From NCBI GenBank assembly GCA_023333565.1, contig JAJKFH010000115.1, positions 2,790,001 to 2,854,000 on the forward strand: 64,000 bases of DNA. The letters are read 5' to 3'. The stretch is from Puffinus mauretanicus (lineage: Eukaryota; Chordata; Aves; Procellariiformes; Procellariidae). The notes beneath the pieces were generated by a model. That model searched no databases. It was given only the letters and a program-made list of their open reading frames with translations, and was not told the DNA's origin. Below are positions 25,259-38,098 of the stretch, piece after piece. Numbering within the stretch: position 1 is the first letter of the stretch; the number at the start of each line of letters is the position of its first letter. The translations under genes and the position numbers were made by a program.

Positions 25259-27992
25259 GAGATCTTCTTCTCATATTACCTACATATCTGATTGTTTGGG
25301 TCAAAGTATCATCTTTTTGCCTTTGGTATTCCAGTTCTCATTTGCTGGTCTGAAGGAGTCTTCTGAAGTCCCTATTTTTGTAGCAGCCTCCTTATGCATG
25401 AATGGTACTAGAGAAAGCTTTACCTCTTCAAATGGTTCCTCAGAGCATTGACCTGTGCTGAGTCCTACAATTTTCCTTCAGATTTTCATTTTACTGCAGG
25501 CTTTTCTGCTACCTCCATATTGAATCTGGTCTTTTGTGCTTACAGATTTGATTCAAGCAAGCCTGATGTTACAACATGAACCCCACAAAGGGCAACATTT
25601 AACAACAGTATTTATTTATACCAAAGATTTTCATTCGCTTTCTTGAATAACCTACACAAGCTAGCAAAAGTCACAACAAATATTTCTGGTTTTCTTATTC
25701 ACTACTTCTTTTAGTTAGCAAGATACACCATCATGATTGCTAGGTCAGTCTCAAGCGAGCCACACATTCCATCTCCTTCTACCTGTGCTAGCAATGCCAA
25801 AAGGGATGCTGGCTTATTCCACCACTTCATGTTCATGATGAAAGTGAACATGATGAGGAGAAAGAAACAGGGTCCCTGCTTAAGGCACACAAAGTTCAGC
25901 TTAGCAAATATTCACGGGAGGGCAGGCATTTATCTACCTTTCCTGAACTGTGACTCAGATTTAAGGCCTAACAGGAGCCAGTCAGCAATGCGATAAAAAA
26001 GCATGTCCTGAAGCAGCCTTGAAATGGAATTCAATAAATTGGAATGTTGAAAATGAAACAGTTAAAGCAATTGAAAACTGTCATTAAACCATAACACAAT
26101 TGACACTAGGCTTAGAACATCTTATTATGCCTGATCATATCTGAAATAACAAAATTAATTTTACATGTCATGCTACTGGCGTTAAGTCAGTTACTGACTG
26201 CTAGGTATGAGGAACTGATTTAATGTGCACAGATTATTCCACAGCTGTTTACTTAAGGGTTTCTTGTATCCTCTTGCTACCAGCTACTTCCAGAGAGAAT
26301 ATTGGCTGTGGGTCAGATCCAGTAGAGCAATTCTTATAGGCCTAATTTAACAAACATTAATTTATACATAAATTGTATTTATATTTACAGAACCTGAAAT
26401 TAAATACTTATTTTAAAGTTTTACAATAACTTTGCTATGGAGGAAAGTGAGGAATGATGAATAATGGCATGGAGGATGAAACTTTTAATTGACAACTCCA
26501 ATCTAACTGATTACTACTTTTCTTCATCTACTTTCAGAAGTCTGTCAGGATAAAAAATCAACTTTGAGCTCACACAGTTCATTGCAGAAATGGAAGATAT
26601 ATGTCTAGAAACTCGTTGGAATGGCATCTCATTGTGTAGGCACTCTACAAGCACAGAGGACAGTCTCTGACCCAGGGAGAAATATATACTACAGATGCAG
26701 GAGAAAATATGACTGCAAGTTATTTAGTGTTATTATTTAATTAAAAGTCCTGCCAACAGACTTGAATAAATTTGTCTAATACTCGTATTACTAGAGGGGA
26801 TTAATTATACACAAGCTGCCTCTATAAAACACTGTTGTAGACTTTCTTTATTCAGATAGCTTCCAGCTCCCTGTTATGGCACAAAAGCATGTATAAAAGG
26901 ATTCCAATTACACAGCTCTCACAGCTATAGGAGTAATTGCCTCTTTGCTCTATGCTGATGTCCCAAATAGGGGGACAGAAATTGGAGAAATACTCTATGG
27001 CATGTCTTGGGGCCACCGATGTGGTCAGAGTTTATCATGGTCACTTCCAGCTCTTGAGGGCAGCCTTCCTTCCCAAAGAAGTATCTGTGAGACAGGATGT
27101 GACTGGTTTTGCACTTAGACTGAGGAGCCAGATGAAGTCTGACATTCACTGGTCCAGATATAGCATCCAGCTATAGGCTCTGAGAAGTCCCCTGGTCACC
27201 TGCATTTTCGAGTCTAAGCCATAACTTTCCCAGAGATTGTGTGTGAGTTTCAGTAACCATTATCAGAAGATTTGACTAAGGTTGTGATTCTTTGGGAAAG
27301 TAGAGTCAGGATTCAATGTATAAAGAGGGGGAGGAAGGAAATTCCAAGGTAATTTCCTATATTTGCTTATCTGGAGTTTCTCATTGTGATGGAAAATCCT
27401 CTATATAAATTAAAATAATTAAATTCTAAATAAAACTAAATGATAATATATTATCTACATTACAATAATAGGTACAGCCCTTTATTACTGACAGGGTTGG
27501 CATAATTGGGTTTTTTTTTTTTTGTATGTACAAACAGAATAAAATACAGTCCTTACCTGTATATATTTTCTTGTCTAAGGCGAAGGAAAATATAAGTTTG
27601 TTTTCTATAGTACATAGAATTTTGATTGGTATGTGACTAAAGGTATGCATAATCACATGATCTCAGTTTTAGACTATCTGAAGGTTCTGTTATACTATTT
27701 CGGTATTAATTGCAGCATTTCAATGAACTTTGATATTGAAGCACAAAAAGTTGATATCATTTGGTGTTATTGACCTGGTCATTTTATTGCTGGTTTTAAT
27801 CATTTTCAGCATATGACTGCCTTTATCACTTTCAATGCAGGGAATAAACTGCTGCAGTACACCAGGAGTCAGAGTGCACATCTGAGCACAGCTAGAACAT
27901 TGTCTCATGTTTTGGCCAGCAATGCATAAATCTTAGTAAACTGAACACTCAGAATTATCCTTCTCTCTTAAATAAGTGCTTACATATGTTTG

Positions 27993-28108
27993 GATATATA
28001 AAACACATAAACATATAAACATATATTTGTATATATGTATACTTACATACGCATAAACCATATATATATATGTTTATCTTTATCTTTATCTTTATATATA
28101 TATATAAA
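27993..28108 (+). repeat. AT-rich low complexity with (TTTATC)n
   Basis: TATATA-type dinucleotide stretches and ACATATAAAC repeats are followed by three to four TTTATC units at about 28071-28094 and another TATATA run. This is simple-sequence DNA. Confidence 0.85.
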
Positions 28109-31028
28109 AAGTATAATGCTTTAAAAAAAATAAACAATTCTAAATACACTGAGGACATATCAGATTTGAAGATTTCATTTGGAAAGTTACCAGCAAATAT
28201 CCAGATGTCACCTTCAGGAAGAATTCAGATGTTATTGGCAATGTCCGGCAAGTTTACAAACTTCAGAGATACTGCGGTTTCAGTGGAAAAAAGAAGACAC
28301 ATCAAGCAACTTTGTTCTAGCATAAGCTACTTGTTTGTCTCTTTACTTTAGCCCTGTTGTTGCACTATATTTAACTCATAAAAATAAAGATAAATGAAGC
28401 TGAACTTAACCTTTGTTGAATTTAGGAAGATTTTGGATCATTCTACCTGCCTGGTAAACACTTTTTGTCATAAGAATTTGAATTGTGGAAATGCTTGGTT
28501 AAAGGGACATTATAAACACTTAAAATAAATACAGAAAAAAATGTGTTTGCAGTGTGTATAGAGGATAAACACCATATGACCCCTCTTATGCCAGCTGGAG
28601 GGTTTGAGAAGGAGGAAGGGAACCTCAAATCATTGCTCCAGGTGAGGTGGGAGCCTCTAGGTGAGGGCATGCAGTGAGACCAGCCATGCCTTTACCCCAG
28701 CAGTCCTCTCTCACCTCTCACAGGGGAGAAGAAGGGAGAGGAGACTGACAGGACCTTAAGCTCCCCTTCCCACCCTTCCTGGCACCCGCTGTTGCAGCAT
28801 AAGCGTGTCTGCATCAAGCACTGCGCTGGCCCGTAGGGGCTGGGCCTGCCGCTGCCAAGGAGTACTCTGCCAAATTCTGCTGCGGGGGTGTGGTAAGAAA
28901 GGAGGTGTATGGCAGGGGACACCAGCATGCAAATTCTGGGCCATTATGCAGTTCCCAGGGCACACTAGAGAAGAGCTGTCTTAACTATAACAGCTCATGA
29001 GCTTGCTCAAGGTTGGGAGGACACAAAAGTTATTTAGACCTATGGCACTTCTCATTTGGCAAGCTGCAACACTCAGGGAGGACTTTAGTCCTTTACAGTT
29101 ATTTCGCTCTAAAGTATCTGTGCCAACATATTGAATAACACTTAAGCAGCAGTGTGCAAACGTACTGCAATCTAAAAAAAAAGGGGCAGTTAAACGAAAT
29201 GGGACCGAAAAGAAACAACATGGACAATATTGTATGTTTTATTTCAGATTCTTACAACACTAAACTTAGCAAAATTATTATCCACTTGAAAAGCAATGAG
29301 TATGCTGAGTAAGAATGTTACTTTCCTTTAAACATGTAACAATGGGCCCAGCCTGCAAAGTCTTGATTCTGAACCCAGAGATGCTCAGGGAGTTGAAGTA
29401 GGAGCAGCCCCAAGAGTGAGCTATGGGTCATTAGCTGGTGCTGTTAAAAATAGTTCTGTGAGGGTGTTTCTGTTTTTAAGAAACTGAAAAATGGTCATTT
29501 TTAAATCGTAATATGTCTGTTAGGAAATTCAGCTGTATAGTTAGTATACCTTTTTGATGGTTTTGATTTTCTGCACTGAAACTAATGGATGAGTGTAGAA
29601 TTAACTCTTATGCAATCAAAAGTCATCGTCCTACAGAAACTTGAACATTTGTGCAAGTTTTGCAAGGCAAGTGGTATCAGTGACCTCAGAAGGAGTACTG
29701 AAAAGGTAAAAGTTATATGATGTGGGCATGAGAAGGTTTGCTGCACTGGGACCAAAAGTACTTCACAGGTTTGGGAATCTTACAATTGGCCAAATGCATG
29801 AATCTCAAAATCAATTTCAGACCAACATTTTTGACTCTTGTGTTCCAAAACTCACATTTGGAAGAGAAAAAAAAATACTTAAAAGGTTTGATTGTCATAT
29901 TTTCTGCAACTCCTAAGGCTTTCTACTTAGTGATGGATGTTCAGTCCTTCTGAAAATCAGACAATAAGTCATCCCTGGTGGGTATAAATATTTTTTTATG
30001 GTGTACTTTTGAAACAATACACAACATGCTTTGAATTATCAGAAGTCAGCTAAAAAAATCCACTACCCTTTCTCTCAGACTTTCTTCCCTCTCATTCTAA
30101 TGCTTTAATATATCAGACTCATTTAGAGACCAGTGAGGAAAGTGGAATTCATGAGGGCTTCTCTGTATTTACAATACCACGTCTTCACGCCCTGGCAGCT
30201 CAGTGCCATTCTTCAGGAATCAGACAGCAAAGCACAGATTGATTTTCTTTTTTTAATTGCATCCCTGCCAAGACCCTATTGGGAAGAAAACAGAGGTATG
30301 GACTCAGGTTTTTTTAGATGCACTGACACAAGCTGATTTGTCAGAGATCAAATCTCCAGTGAACAGCTTGCTGCAGCTTTTATTTCCAAGACTTTGATAA
30401 TAACATCAAATTGATGTTGCATTGGTGTGCACAGAGAGAGCAAAGAAAACTGCAAAGATATTTGGAAAAGTACAGCAAAGGACAGAAAGAGAAGAAGAAA
30501 TAAAGCTGATGTTTTTAAACAGCTTAAAGACAAATGTGTAATACTTTTCAAGATATACTGCTGAGCAATATGCTTTATCAGACATAATGCAGCAAAACTA
30601 ATTTGCGAACAGCTATACTGTTGATTTGTTTCTTCTAAAAGTTTAACTTTCTGTCTATAGAACAGGATTTCAAGACATCATTAATGAAATCCTTGACATT
30701 CAGGAACATGGTTAAAAAAATCATGTTTGCCTGGATTTCAAGTGAGATGTTGTCATCTTTACACAGGCAAAAAAAATCTGTCAGCAAGAGTTGCTTTGGT
30801 GGGGATGAATGATTAGGGCCTCTAATTCTTGACAGTGTTTCGTGTCAGAGAGGTATATTTTTAAGTTTATTTTTAAGTATGATTCTGATAGCAAGAGAAT
30901 CTTGCCAATCTTGAGAGCACTAGAAAACCAAATGCCATGTCCATTAGCTGCTAGCATTTATGAAATGTATAATACCTTTCAAATATATTTTGCCTTAACC
31001 CTCTCCCTAGCATCCCCTGCCCCTTTAG

Positions 31029-31108
31029 AAAATGGGGACACCTACCTAGGAGAACCGAAACTCTCCTCTCTGCACTTTCAAAAGTATGCTATAACCACCA
31101 GACCATAT
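31029..31108 (-). repeat. Possible ancient tRNA-derived SINE remnant
   Basis: On the minus strand the segment reads TGGTCTGGTGGTTATAGCAT, then GAAAGTGCAGAGAGG, then GGTTCTCCTAGG. This resembles the tRNA-like head of ancient amniote SINEs ('ctagtggttagagca...ggagacctgggttc'). It is diverged, and the family is not determined. Confidence 0.4.
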
Positions 31109-32765
31109 TTCTAGACCGCTGGACTTTTCCTTCTCATCTACTTTGAAATTGTGCTGCTGCTAGTTAACAATACTAGTCTCAATGAGTCAGAGAAGAGCAA
31201 GCCTGGGAAAACATCATTACTGTTGCCAATTTCCACTGAAGACTACAACTGCAATTATGACTCTCCAGCCACGTTATTGTAGCCAATATCTGCGACAGGT
31301 TTCTATGCCTCACTAATCCCCATAGCACTTAACGGTGAGCAAGGGAGGAGCAGAGGGACTGTATCCCAGATGTGGAAGAACCAAAGACAATAAAGAGTCT
31401 CATACCTCATCCTTTTTTTCTGCTTACTCCACACTCCTCCTTTTGTCCAGCTTTCCTTCTGCAAGTGCCCCTTGTTACACAGTGTGTACCAGACAATGCT
31501 TATTTTAATATCAGTAATTTAAGACAACAATAATATGCCCATCTCTTAGCTGAGGGACTCATTGTTTCTGTGAAGGAAAGATTTTTATATTGCAAAAGTA
31601 AGATTTCCCACTAAGTGTATGTGCCAGTTCCAACTAGGTGTGTAAGCACACATGCACATGCATATGAACAACACACTCTCGTAACTGGTGGCTCAATCCA
31701 GGCAGATATATTTTCTCAGCCCCCTTCCACAGACATGAAGACCACTGAAGCAAGGAGAGGGAGAGGGAAAAGCTAACACAAATAAATATTCAGGAGCTGT
31801 CATCTAGCACCTTGAGAGCTTTCGCACACTTACACAAGCAATTCAAATGTGTGACAGTATTGCAGATATGATCCCTTCAACCTATAAGAATAAATCAAAA
31901 GACAGCAGATGAGTAGTTGACCTCAAATTCTTCAAAAATCAATTAAAAAAATCAAATTAATGATAAATAGTTTAAAAAACATAACAAATGCCATTAGAAA
32001 GGGGACTGTGTGACCTCAAGACATTGAAATATGCCTGTAATTCACTTTTGTCCAAAAGTCTCTCAAATTTCGTTTCCACTTCTTTTTTTTTTTGTGAAAG
32101 TGTGATGAGTCTTTGCCATTTTGTTTTACAACACTGCCATTAACATTCATGAAAATGCAGACAGCATCTGCCAAATGTGACCCACATTTTTTCACAATCT
32201 CTTTACTTCAATGTAATACAAAGTCAAAATCATAGCATATATGATCCAGTTAACGGAGGTCCTGCATAACAAAGCTGACAACATATTGGTAGATCACTGG
32301 TCCTGGGGTGGAAACACAATTCTCTATGAGTTTTCTGACTACAGAAAAAGAGCATTTGAGAAATATCAAAGTGTGCTTTAGTATTTACCCAGTTATATGC
32401 TTCTTTTTGTTCTGGAACAAGGGTTTAGCATAGACTTTTTTTTTTTTTTCATGTCGTTCTTCCTCCTCTTTCTCAACTTCGGTTAAATTTGATAGCTTCA
32501 AGAAAATTGTCAGGTCATTCAAGTGGTGGAAGAACTATGCTGGATTCAAGATTCAGCTTTTCACTCAGGGAGCCTGTTGTCACTGATACAAGACAGAAAA
32601 AATGAGGTGCTGTAGTGGTTTAACCTGGCAGGCAGCCAAACACCACACAGCCACTCGCTCACTCCCCCCCATCCCACAGGGGGATGGGGGAGAGAATCGG
32701 AAAAAAAAAAGTAAAATTCGTGGATTGAGATAAAGACAGTTTAATAGAAAAGAAAAGGAAGGGAA

Positions 32766-32810
32766 AATAATAATAATAACAACAATAATAGTAATAATAG
32801 TAATGATAGA
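32766..32810 (+). repeat. (AAT)n microsatellite inside the LTR
   Basis: AAT/AAC/AGT trinucleotide units lie between the TATA box and poly(A) signal of the inverted solo LTR. The provirus LTRs have no such repeat at this place. Confidence 0.9.
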
Positions 32811-32894
32811 ATATACAAAATGAGTGACGCACAATGCAATTGCTCACCACCCGCTGACTCAAGCAGCAATCGCTACTTCCTAGACCACGCCTCT

Positions 32895-32919
32895 TATTTA
32901 TATACTGAGCATGACGTCA
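32895..32919 (-). promoter_or_regulatory. LTR core promoter: CRE site and TATA box
   Basis: TGACGTCA at 32912-32919 (palindromic) and TATATAAATA on the minus strand at 32895-32904. The spacing resembles the sister LTRs. Confidence 0.7.
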
Positions 32920-33147
32920 TACAGTATGGAATACCCCGTTGGCTAGTTGGGTTAGCTGTCCTGGCTATGCTCCTTCCCAGCTTCTTGAGCACCTGGCAGA
33001 GCATGGGAAGCTGACAAGTCCTTGACCAGTGTAAACATTACTTAGCAACAACTAAAACATCAGTGTGTTATCAACATTCTTCTCAAACTAAATCCAAAAC
33101 ACAGCACTAGGGAGAAATTTAACTCTATCCCAGCTGAAACCAGGGCA

Positions 33148-36100
33148 GGTTTTCATATAGGGTTGAAACAATCTAGGGAATCAGATATAAACATAAGTAT
33201 ACAAAATAAGTCAAATTGGTTAAATCTGATTAAATAAAGATTTTTTTTGACTCTGCTTACTTATCTATTTTGATAGACAATTAAGTAGAGACGCCCCAAT
33301 AAAGAGAAACAAGGACATGATGGTTACCTAATGATTAAGAGCATAGAATTAAATTGGTTGTCATACATTGGAAAGAAAGTCAGCTGGTTTTTCAGACAAA
33401 ACTAGATTTTCTAAAATGAGAACTACACTCAATATTTCAATCCTTGTTAAAAACTTGGCTTCCAGAACTGTTTGTATTAAATTCAGTCAGAGAGCATCAA
33501 GGAGCTCTATAAAAAAAAGAAGCCTTGTTAAAAAGGTAACCAAAATTATTCTTCCCATCTTTAGCCTTGATCTGTTTTGGTGGAGTACCTTAATACTCTC
33601 CTAAAAAATGGTACCTGAAAATTACATTACCTTTAATCTAAAATTAATGCTGAACTCCACAGAGAACAGGGAATAATTATTTCTTCTATCCATTTACTTA
33701 GCTTTTCAGCACAAATAAAAAGGAAAACAAAACTCAGTCTCAACTGGAGCATCTCCAAATACTACATTGTTTAGTTCAGATGAGTAAATGTTTTGGTTTT
33801 ATTATATTCTCTGACAGATCTTGAGTAGGCCAGAGCACTGTTCTACAAGTTAGTAGAACATAAAAGAGATCCAGAAACTTTTTAGAGAAAATATAATCTC
33901 ATCTTCATAATCAGGGCTTGTTCCCTTAGATTTCTAGAGATTTCATGATGAGGAAAGTCTTGAACCACATTCAGAGATATCGATGAGTTAGACAGCCATG
34001 TAGGTTCACATTTTCTCTTATTTCTAATAAACGATCATCTAGTTACCACATACCGTTGCTTTATACTGTAGACAAGCGCTCTTTACTGCAAGATCTTAGT
34101 GTTTGTGAAAGTTGTTTCTTTTCACCTGGGCATATTGTAGTATCATCTTTCTCCTTCAGAGGACATTCACCCAGTAACATTAATCCATGATCCCAAAACA
34201 AATTTGAGTGTAAAAAACTGCTCTTACCTACAACCATTTTCTCTGTCAGTCCACAAAGCCAACCTGCGGTGAACTGCGATTAATTAACACAAAAAGTGAT
34301 GAACAATTGGCATTTGGAGTTGGGTATTCATCAAATTAGTTCCGGTGAGGTATAAATGTTCTACTTAATCTATTGCTTTTCCGTCCTTGTAAGCCTGTCT
34401 AGAGATTTCTGAAACTACGTAAACATCTCAGCTGTTGCCTCAGGACTGTGGCGCCCATCTTCACAGACATTAACTGACAGTCTCGTCTCCAACATCATTA
34501 GCAAAACCTTATTGTTGTAGCTTTGTAGACCTCATCATTCAACAAAGGAAATTACAAGGTAACAGATACATTTCATATTGATTTTGATGAGAATTGGATC
34601 AGACCTTGATTGTCTGGTAGTTAAAGTCTCATTCTCATTACATACTTTGTACCAGGAGCTCAGTCAGTTTCCTTCCTTTATTGACTTACAGGGGCTGTTA
34701 CAGACTGTTTAAACACGAGTCAGCACAGATGCCATGGCAAGGTACTTTTCACAATGCATCTTGGGTTTTTTGGCAGACATAAGCCACCCTGATATTTAAT
34801 GTCCCGTAACCTTTTTTTTTTTTTAATTTTAAAAACTTATGCTTCCTAGCTAGTACATCACAATTACATTAGGGACTGATTCAAAGTCCACTGTGGTCAC
34901 TAAGATGTTTTTCATTGACTTCATTAGGGTCTGAAATAGGTTCATAATCTCTTTCAGGTTCCATGTCATCTTCTTTTTTGTGAGCTGGCTTTTGAGATCT
35001 TACATATAGCAACTTTTAAGTGTGAATATGAGGTAAATGTATAAAAAAGTAGATGGCAACGCACTGATACAAACTAGACATTAAATTATGTCTAAAACCA
35101 AGTATTGTGGATCCCACCCCACTGAAAGCTGGAAAAAAATACTGCAATCGGCATCTATTTGAAAATACATTAATCTTTTCTTGTTTTTGAAAGCATAGTA
35201 AATCTTGTCTATAATTTATTTTTGAAAGGGCTTTAATCAGTTAAAAGGTCTGAATAGCATAATTATCAGAGTGGAAAGTGTGTTTAATCAGTTTTTGAAG
35301 AGTGAAGTGGGCTTGATGGATTTCCTTTAATTAAGCTTTCCAGATGACTCAGACAATATAAATATTTTTTGAAACTTTCCTCTATTATGTTCTACAGCAG
35401 GTAAGTTAGGTCAGTAAACACTTCCAGAGCTTGAATTAAGAGAGCAATATATCACTATATACATCAAAAAAGGGAAAGACTTATTACACAGGGAAACAGA
35501 TTTGTGCAGCCAGCTTATTATCTCTTTATATTAGATTATATTCCCATCTCCACCAAGATGAGCTAACCTCAAGGATCCTTCTTATTAATAAAAAATCACA
35601 AAGATAATGAGATATATCATTTTGATGACATAACCTGGAAGAAAAGAAAAAGAAAAAAAAAAATCCAAATATAGTTCTGAAAGTGGAAGAAGCAGCCTAA
35701 AAATCACTAGTTCATTACAAAAATATATTTCAAAATAATTTTGTATTTTTTTGAACAATGCTTATTTTTATCAGTGAAAATGAGTACGGGCATCATTTTG
35801 CCTGCATCCAACCTATTTGGCCTGGTGGAATTTGATGACAGGAGGTGTATGAATACTGTTACGTGAATATTTTGTACCAGCTGTCTACTCAATAAGTGGC
35901 CAACACAAAATTTTACACTCTGATTTGTCGTTTGCTGTGAAAGATCTGTGTCTACAGCCAAATTCTTTATCCTTTGTTTTAATATGAAGTATTTTATTTT
36001 TAGACTGTGACACTGATATTATACTTCACTGACTGGCTCAGGGTTAAAATGTATACCTATGATTAAGTTTTTGGAAAAAAAGGAACACACAACACTCAAG

Positions 36101-37094
36101 TGCATTCAGTAGGTAATCAAACTGAACATTAAATGATAAATGCATATATTTGAATAGAACCTATTTACAACAAAGAACCACAACATCAACCTCTTTATTT
36201 AGATGAAAAATATTTTAATGATAAAGTGTAACACATGCAAGGTATATAACTCAAGTATTTTTTAAGACAACTTAAAAAATCAATATAGTGTGTACTGTCA
36301 TTAGACTAGTAATTATGTGGAAATGAGTTAACAAAAAACAATTTTAAAGGAAATCTTAGATGGTAAAATAGAAGAAGGAATAATTACTAGCAAATTATTT
36401 ATTAGATAATTAAATCTCTTTTTTTGCTTGTACAATTTGTGAGCAGACCATAGTTTTCCCTAATGAATTGTTTATTCAAATGTATTCAACAAATGTCTTC
36501 CTAAAAATTTTGCTTTATAGATTGTATATCTTCAAGATGCACCCGTTGATTGTGATTGACCCTATAAGTCAAAGTAAATTGCTTCTTTTCCCTGATTGAA
36601 TGTCCCCATAAGGCATTTTCTCCAAGAGAGTAAAATTCTGGGAAAATCTTCAGATAAATATAAGCTCTTATAGTTGCATTTAAATGAATATCACTGGAAT
36701 GGTTTATATATATATTGAGCATCTGGCCTTTGACTTTCAAAGGCACATATATGCTTTTGGAAATCTTGCTTGCTGATATGTTCCTGGAAATTAAACACAA
36801 AAATAAATCTGAGCATGGTAAAATTACTTCAATATAATATTTAATTAATATTTGAGAGTTTTTTCTCTGTCTCTTAATGGGACAGAGGCATTGCAGAATC
36901 TTCTCTCTTTTCCAAGACCATCTTTAAAATTTTATCTTGAATATCAGTAGAAAGAAAATAATGGCAAGAACTCATCACATTTAGCATGTGACTTCCCTTT
37001 TATTAATGGCACTGGAATAGCAAAAACACTGGGAAAAGAGAATGAAGGAAAGATTGCACCTATATGCCTTTGATCCAGCCACCACAGATAACCC
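33148..37094. other. Unannotated AT-rich DNA
   Basis: No gene, RNA or recognised transposon was found. The segment at about 35225-35370 is AT-rich with many TTAATCA/AATTAAG words and could be a conserved non-coding element, but nothing in a single sequence can show conservation. Confidence 0.5.
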
Positions 37095-37672
37095 TGTCCT
37101 GGTTTTGGTTGGGATGGAGTTGATTTTCTTCCTATTAAGTGGTATAGTGCTGTGTTTTGGATGTAGTGTGAGAATAATGTTGATGACACACTGATGTTTT
37201 GGTTGTTGCTAGGTATTGTTTACGCTAGTCAAGGACTTTTCATCTTCCCATGCCCTGCCAGATGTGCAGGGGGCTGGGAGGGAGCGTGGCCAGGACAGCT
37301 GGCCCAGTTGGCCAATGGGCTATTCCATACCATATGACGTCATGCTCAGCATATAAGGCTGGGGGAAGAAGAAGGAGGGGGGGCGTTCGGAGTCATGGCG
37401 TTTGTCTTCCCAAGTAACCGTTACGCGTGATGGAGCCCTGCTTTCCTGGAGATGGCTGAACACCTGCCTGCCGATGGGAAGTAGTGAATGAATTCCTTGT
37501 TTTGCTTTGCTTGCATGCGCGGCTTTTGCTTTCCCTATTAAACTGTCTTTACCTCAACCCACGAGTTTTTCTCACTTTTACCCTTCTGATTGTCTCCCCC
37601 ATCCCACCCGGCGGGGGGGGTGAGCGAGCGGCTGCGTGGTGCTCAGTGGCCGGCTGGGGTTAAACCACGACA
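37095..37672 (+). repeat. 5' LTR of the provirus
   Basis: This 578-bp LTR begins TGTCCTGGTTTTGG and ends AAACCACGACA. It contains TGACGTCA at 37335-37342, TATAAG at 37352-37357 and the poly(A) signal ATTAAA at 37537-37542. U3 therefore spans about 37095-37380, and R-U5 takes the rest. A short G-run (GGCGGGGGGGG) lies near the U5 end. Confidence 0.95.
37335..37357 (+). promoter_or_regulatory. LTR core promoter: CRE site and TATA box
   Basis: TGACGTCA (37335-37342) precedes the TATA-like TATAAG (37352-37357). Because this is the 5' LTR, it would drive transcription of the element. Confidence 0.75.
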
Positions 37673-37680
37673 GTCCTTTT

Positions 37681-37698
37681 TGGCGCCCAACGTGGGGC
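37681..37698 (+). other. Primer-binding site, tRNA-Lys1,2 type
   Basis: TGGCGCCCAACGTGGGGC lies 8 bp downstream of the 5' LTR. This 18-mer is the known complement of the 3' end of tRNA-Lys1,2, used as primer by betaretrovirus-type and foamy viruses. All 18 positions agree with that consensus. It fixes the element's orientation and marks the LTR edge. Confidence 0.9.
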
Positions 37699-37831
37699 TC
37701 GAAGGGTTAACGACAGGTTTGATTGGAATGTGCTAGATCGAATTTATAGCTGTCATTGCTGTTTAGCTATTAATTCGCAGGCTCTTGTGCTTGCCATGGG
37801 GCTTGCTTGCCTTAATGTGTATTAGAGTCTT

Positions 37832-38098
37832 GTGCTCGTCAGTGGCTGCTTTTTTGCTCTCGCTGCTTGCTGCACTGCTGCACTGCTGATCGTCTTACTG
37901 TGCTGTGCCTGGGAACATTCTGATAACAGCAATGGGGATGCGCCTGGGCTAGCAGATGGCCAGGGCATCGCTACTGCTTCTGTGCTGCTGCACTGGACAG
38001 GCTGGAACTCCAGTGTGAACTCGAGTCGAAGGGACTGTGACCTGTGGCTGAGTCCACGTGGGAGCAGGACACCCCGAGGCGTCTGTGACTGTGGATAA
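37832..38098 (+). other. Open leader frame with hydrophobic stretch, no ATG
   Basis: A frame of 88 codons opens after a TAG at 37823 and has no ATG; its first possible start would be a GTG at 37832. Residues 7-26 would be hydrophobic and cysteine-rich (FFALAACCTAALLIVLLCCA), like a signal or membrane segment. The frame ends within the first units of the tandem array. It lies where gag would normally begin but shows no matrix or capsid motif. It is most likely untranslated leader; a spliced use cannot be ruled out. Confidence 0.2.

Larger units (their letters stand above)
25259..32610. other. Unannotated DNA between two solo LTRs
   Basis: No gene is supported. The stretch holds an AT-rich low-complexity tract at 27993-28108, a GC-richer patch at about 28590-28965, and a possible tRNA-type SINE remnant at about 31029-31108. 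Open frames are all under 95 codons with no motif. Confidence 0.5.
32611..33147 (-). mobile_element. Solo LTR, related family member, inverted
   Basis: On the minus strand this 537-bp LTR begins TGCCCTGGTTTCAGCTGGGA (33147 downward) and ends GGTTAAACCACTACA (32611). Its U3 follows the provirus U3 closely, including the phrase ending ACACTGATGTTTTAGTTG and the TGACGTCA site at 32912-32919. The TATA is TATATAAATA at 32895-32904, and the poly(A) signal ATTAAA is at 32740-32745 (complement). Between TATA and poly(A) the sequence is unlike the provirus: it has GAGGCGTGGTCTAGGAAGTAG and then an (ATT)n microsatellite. The flanks are GGTGC and GGTTT, so a target-site duplication is not clear. Confidence 0.9.

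Noticed and set aside
29340..29430. Ancient palindromic repeat suggested by GGGCCCAGCCTGCAAAGTCT
   Set aside because: Only one half could be matched loosely, and no complementary arm was found.
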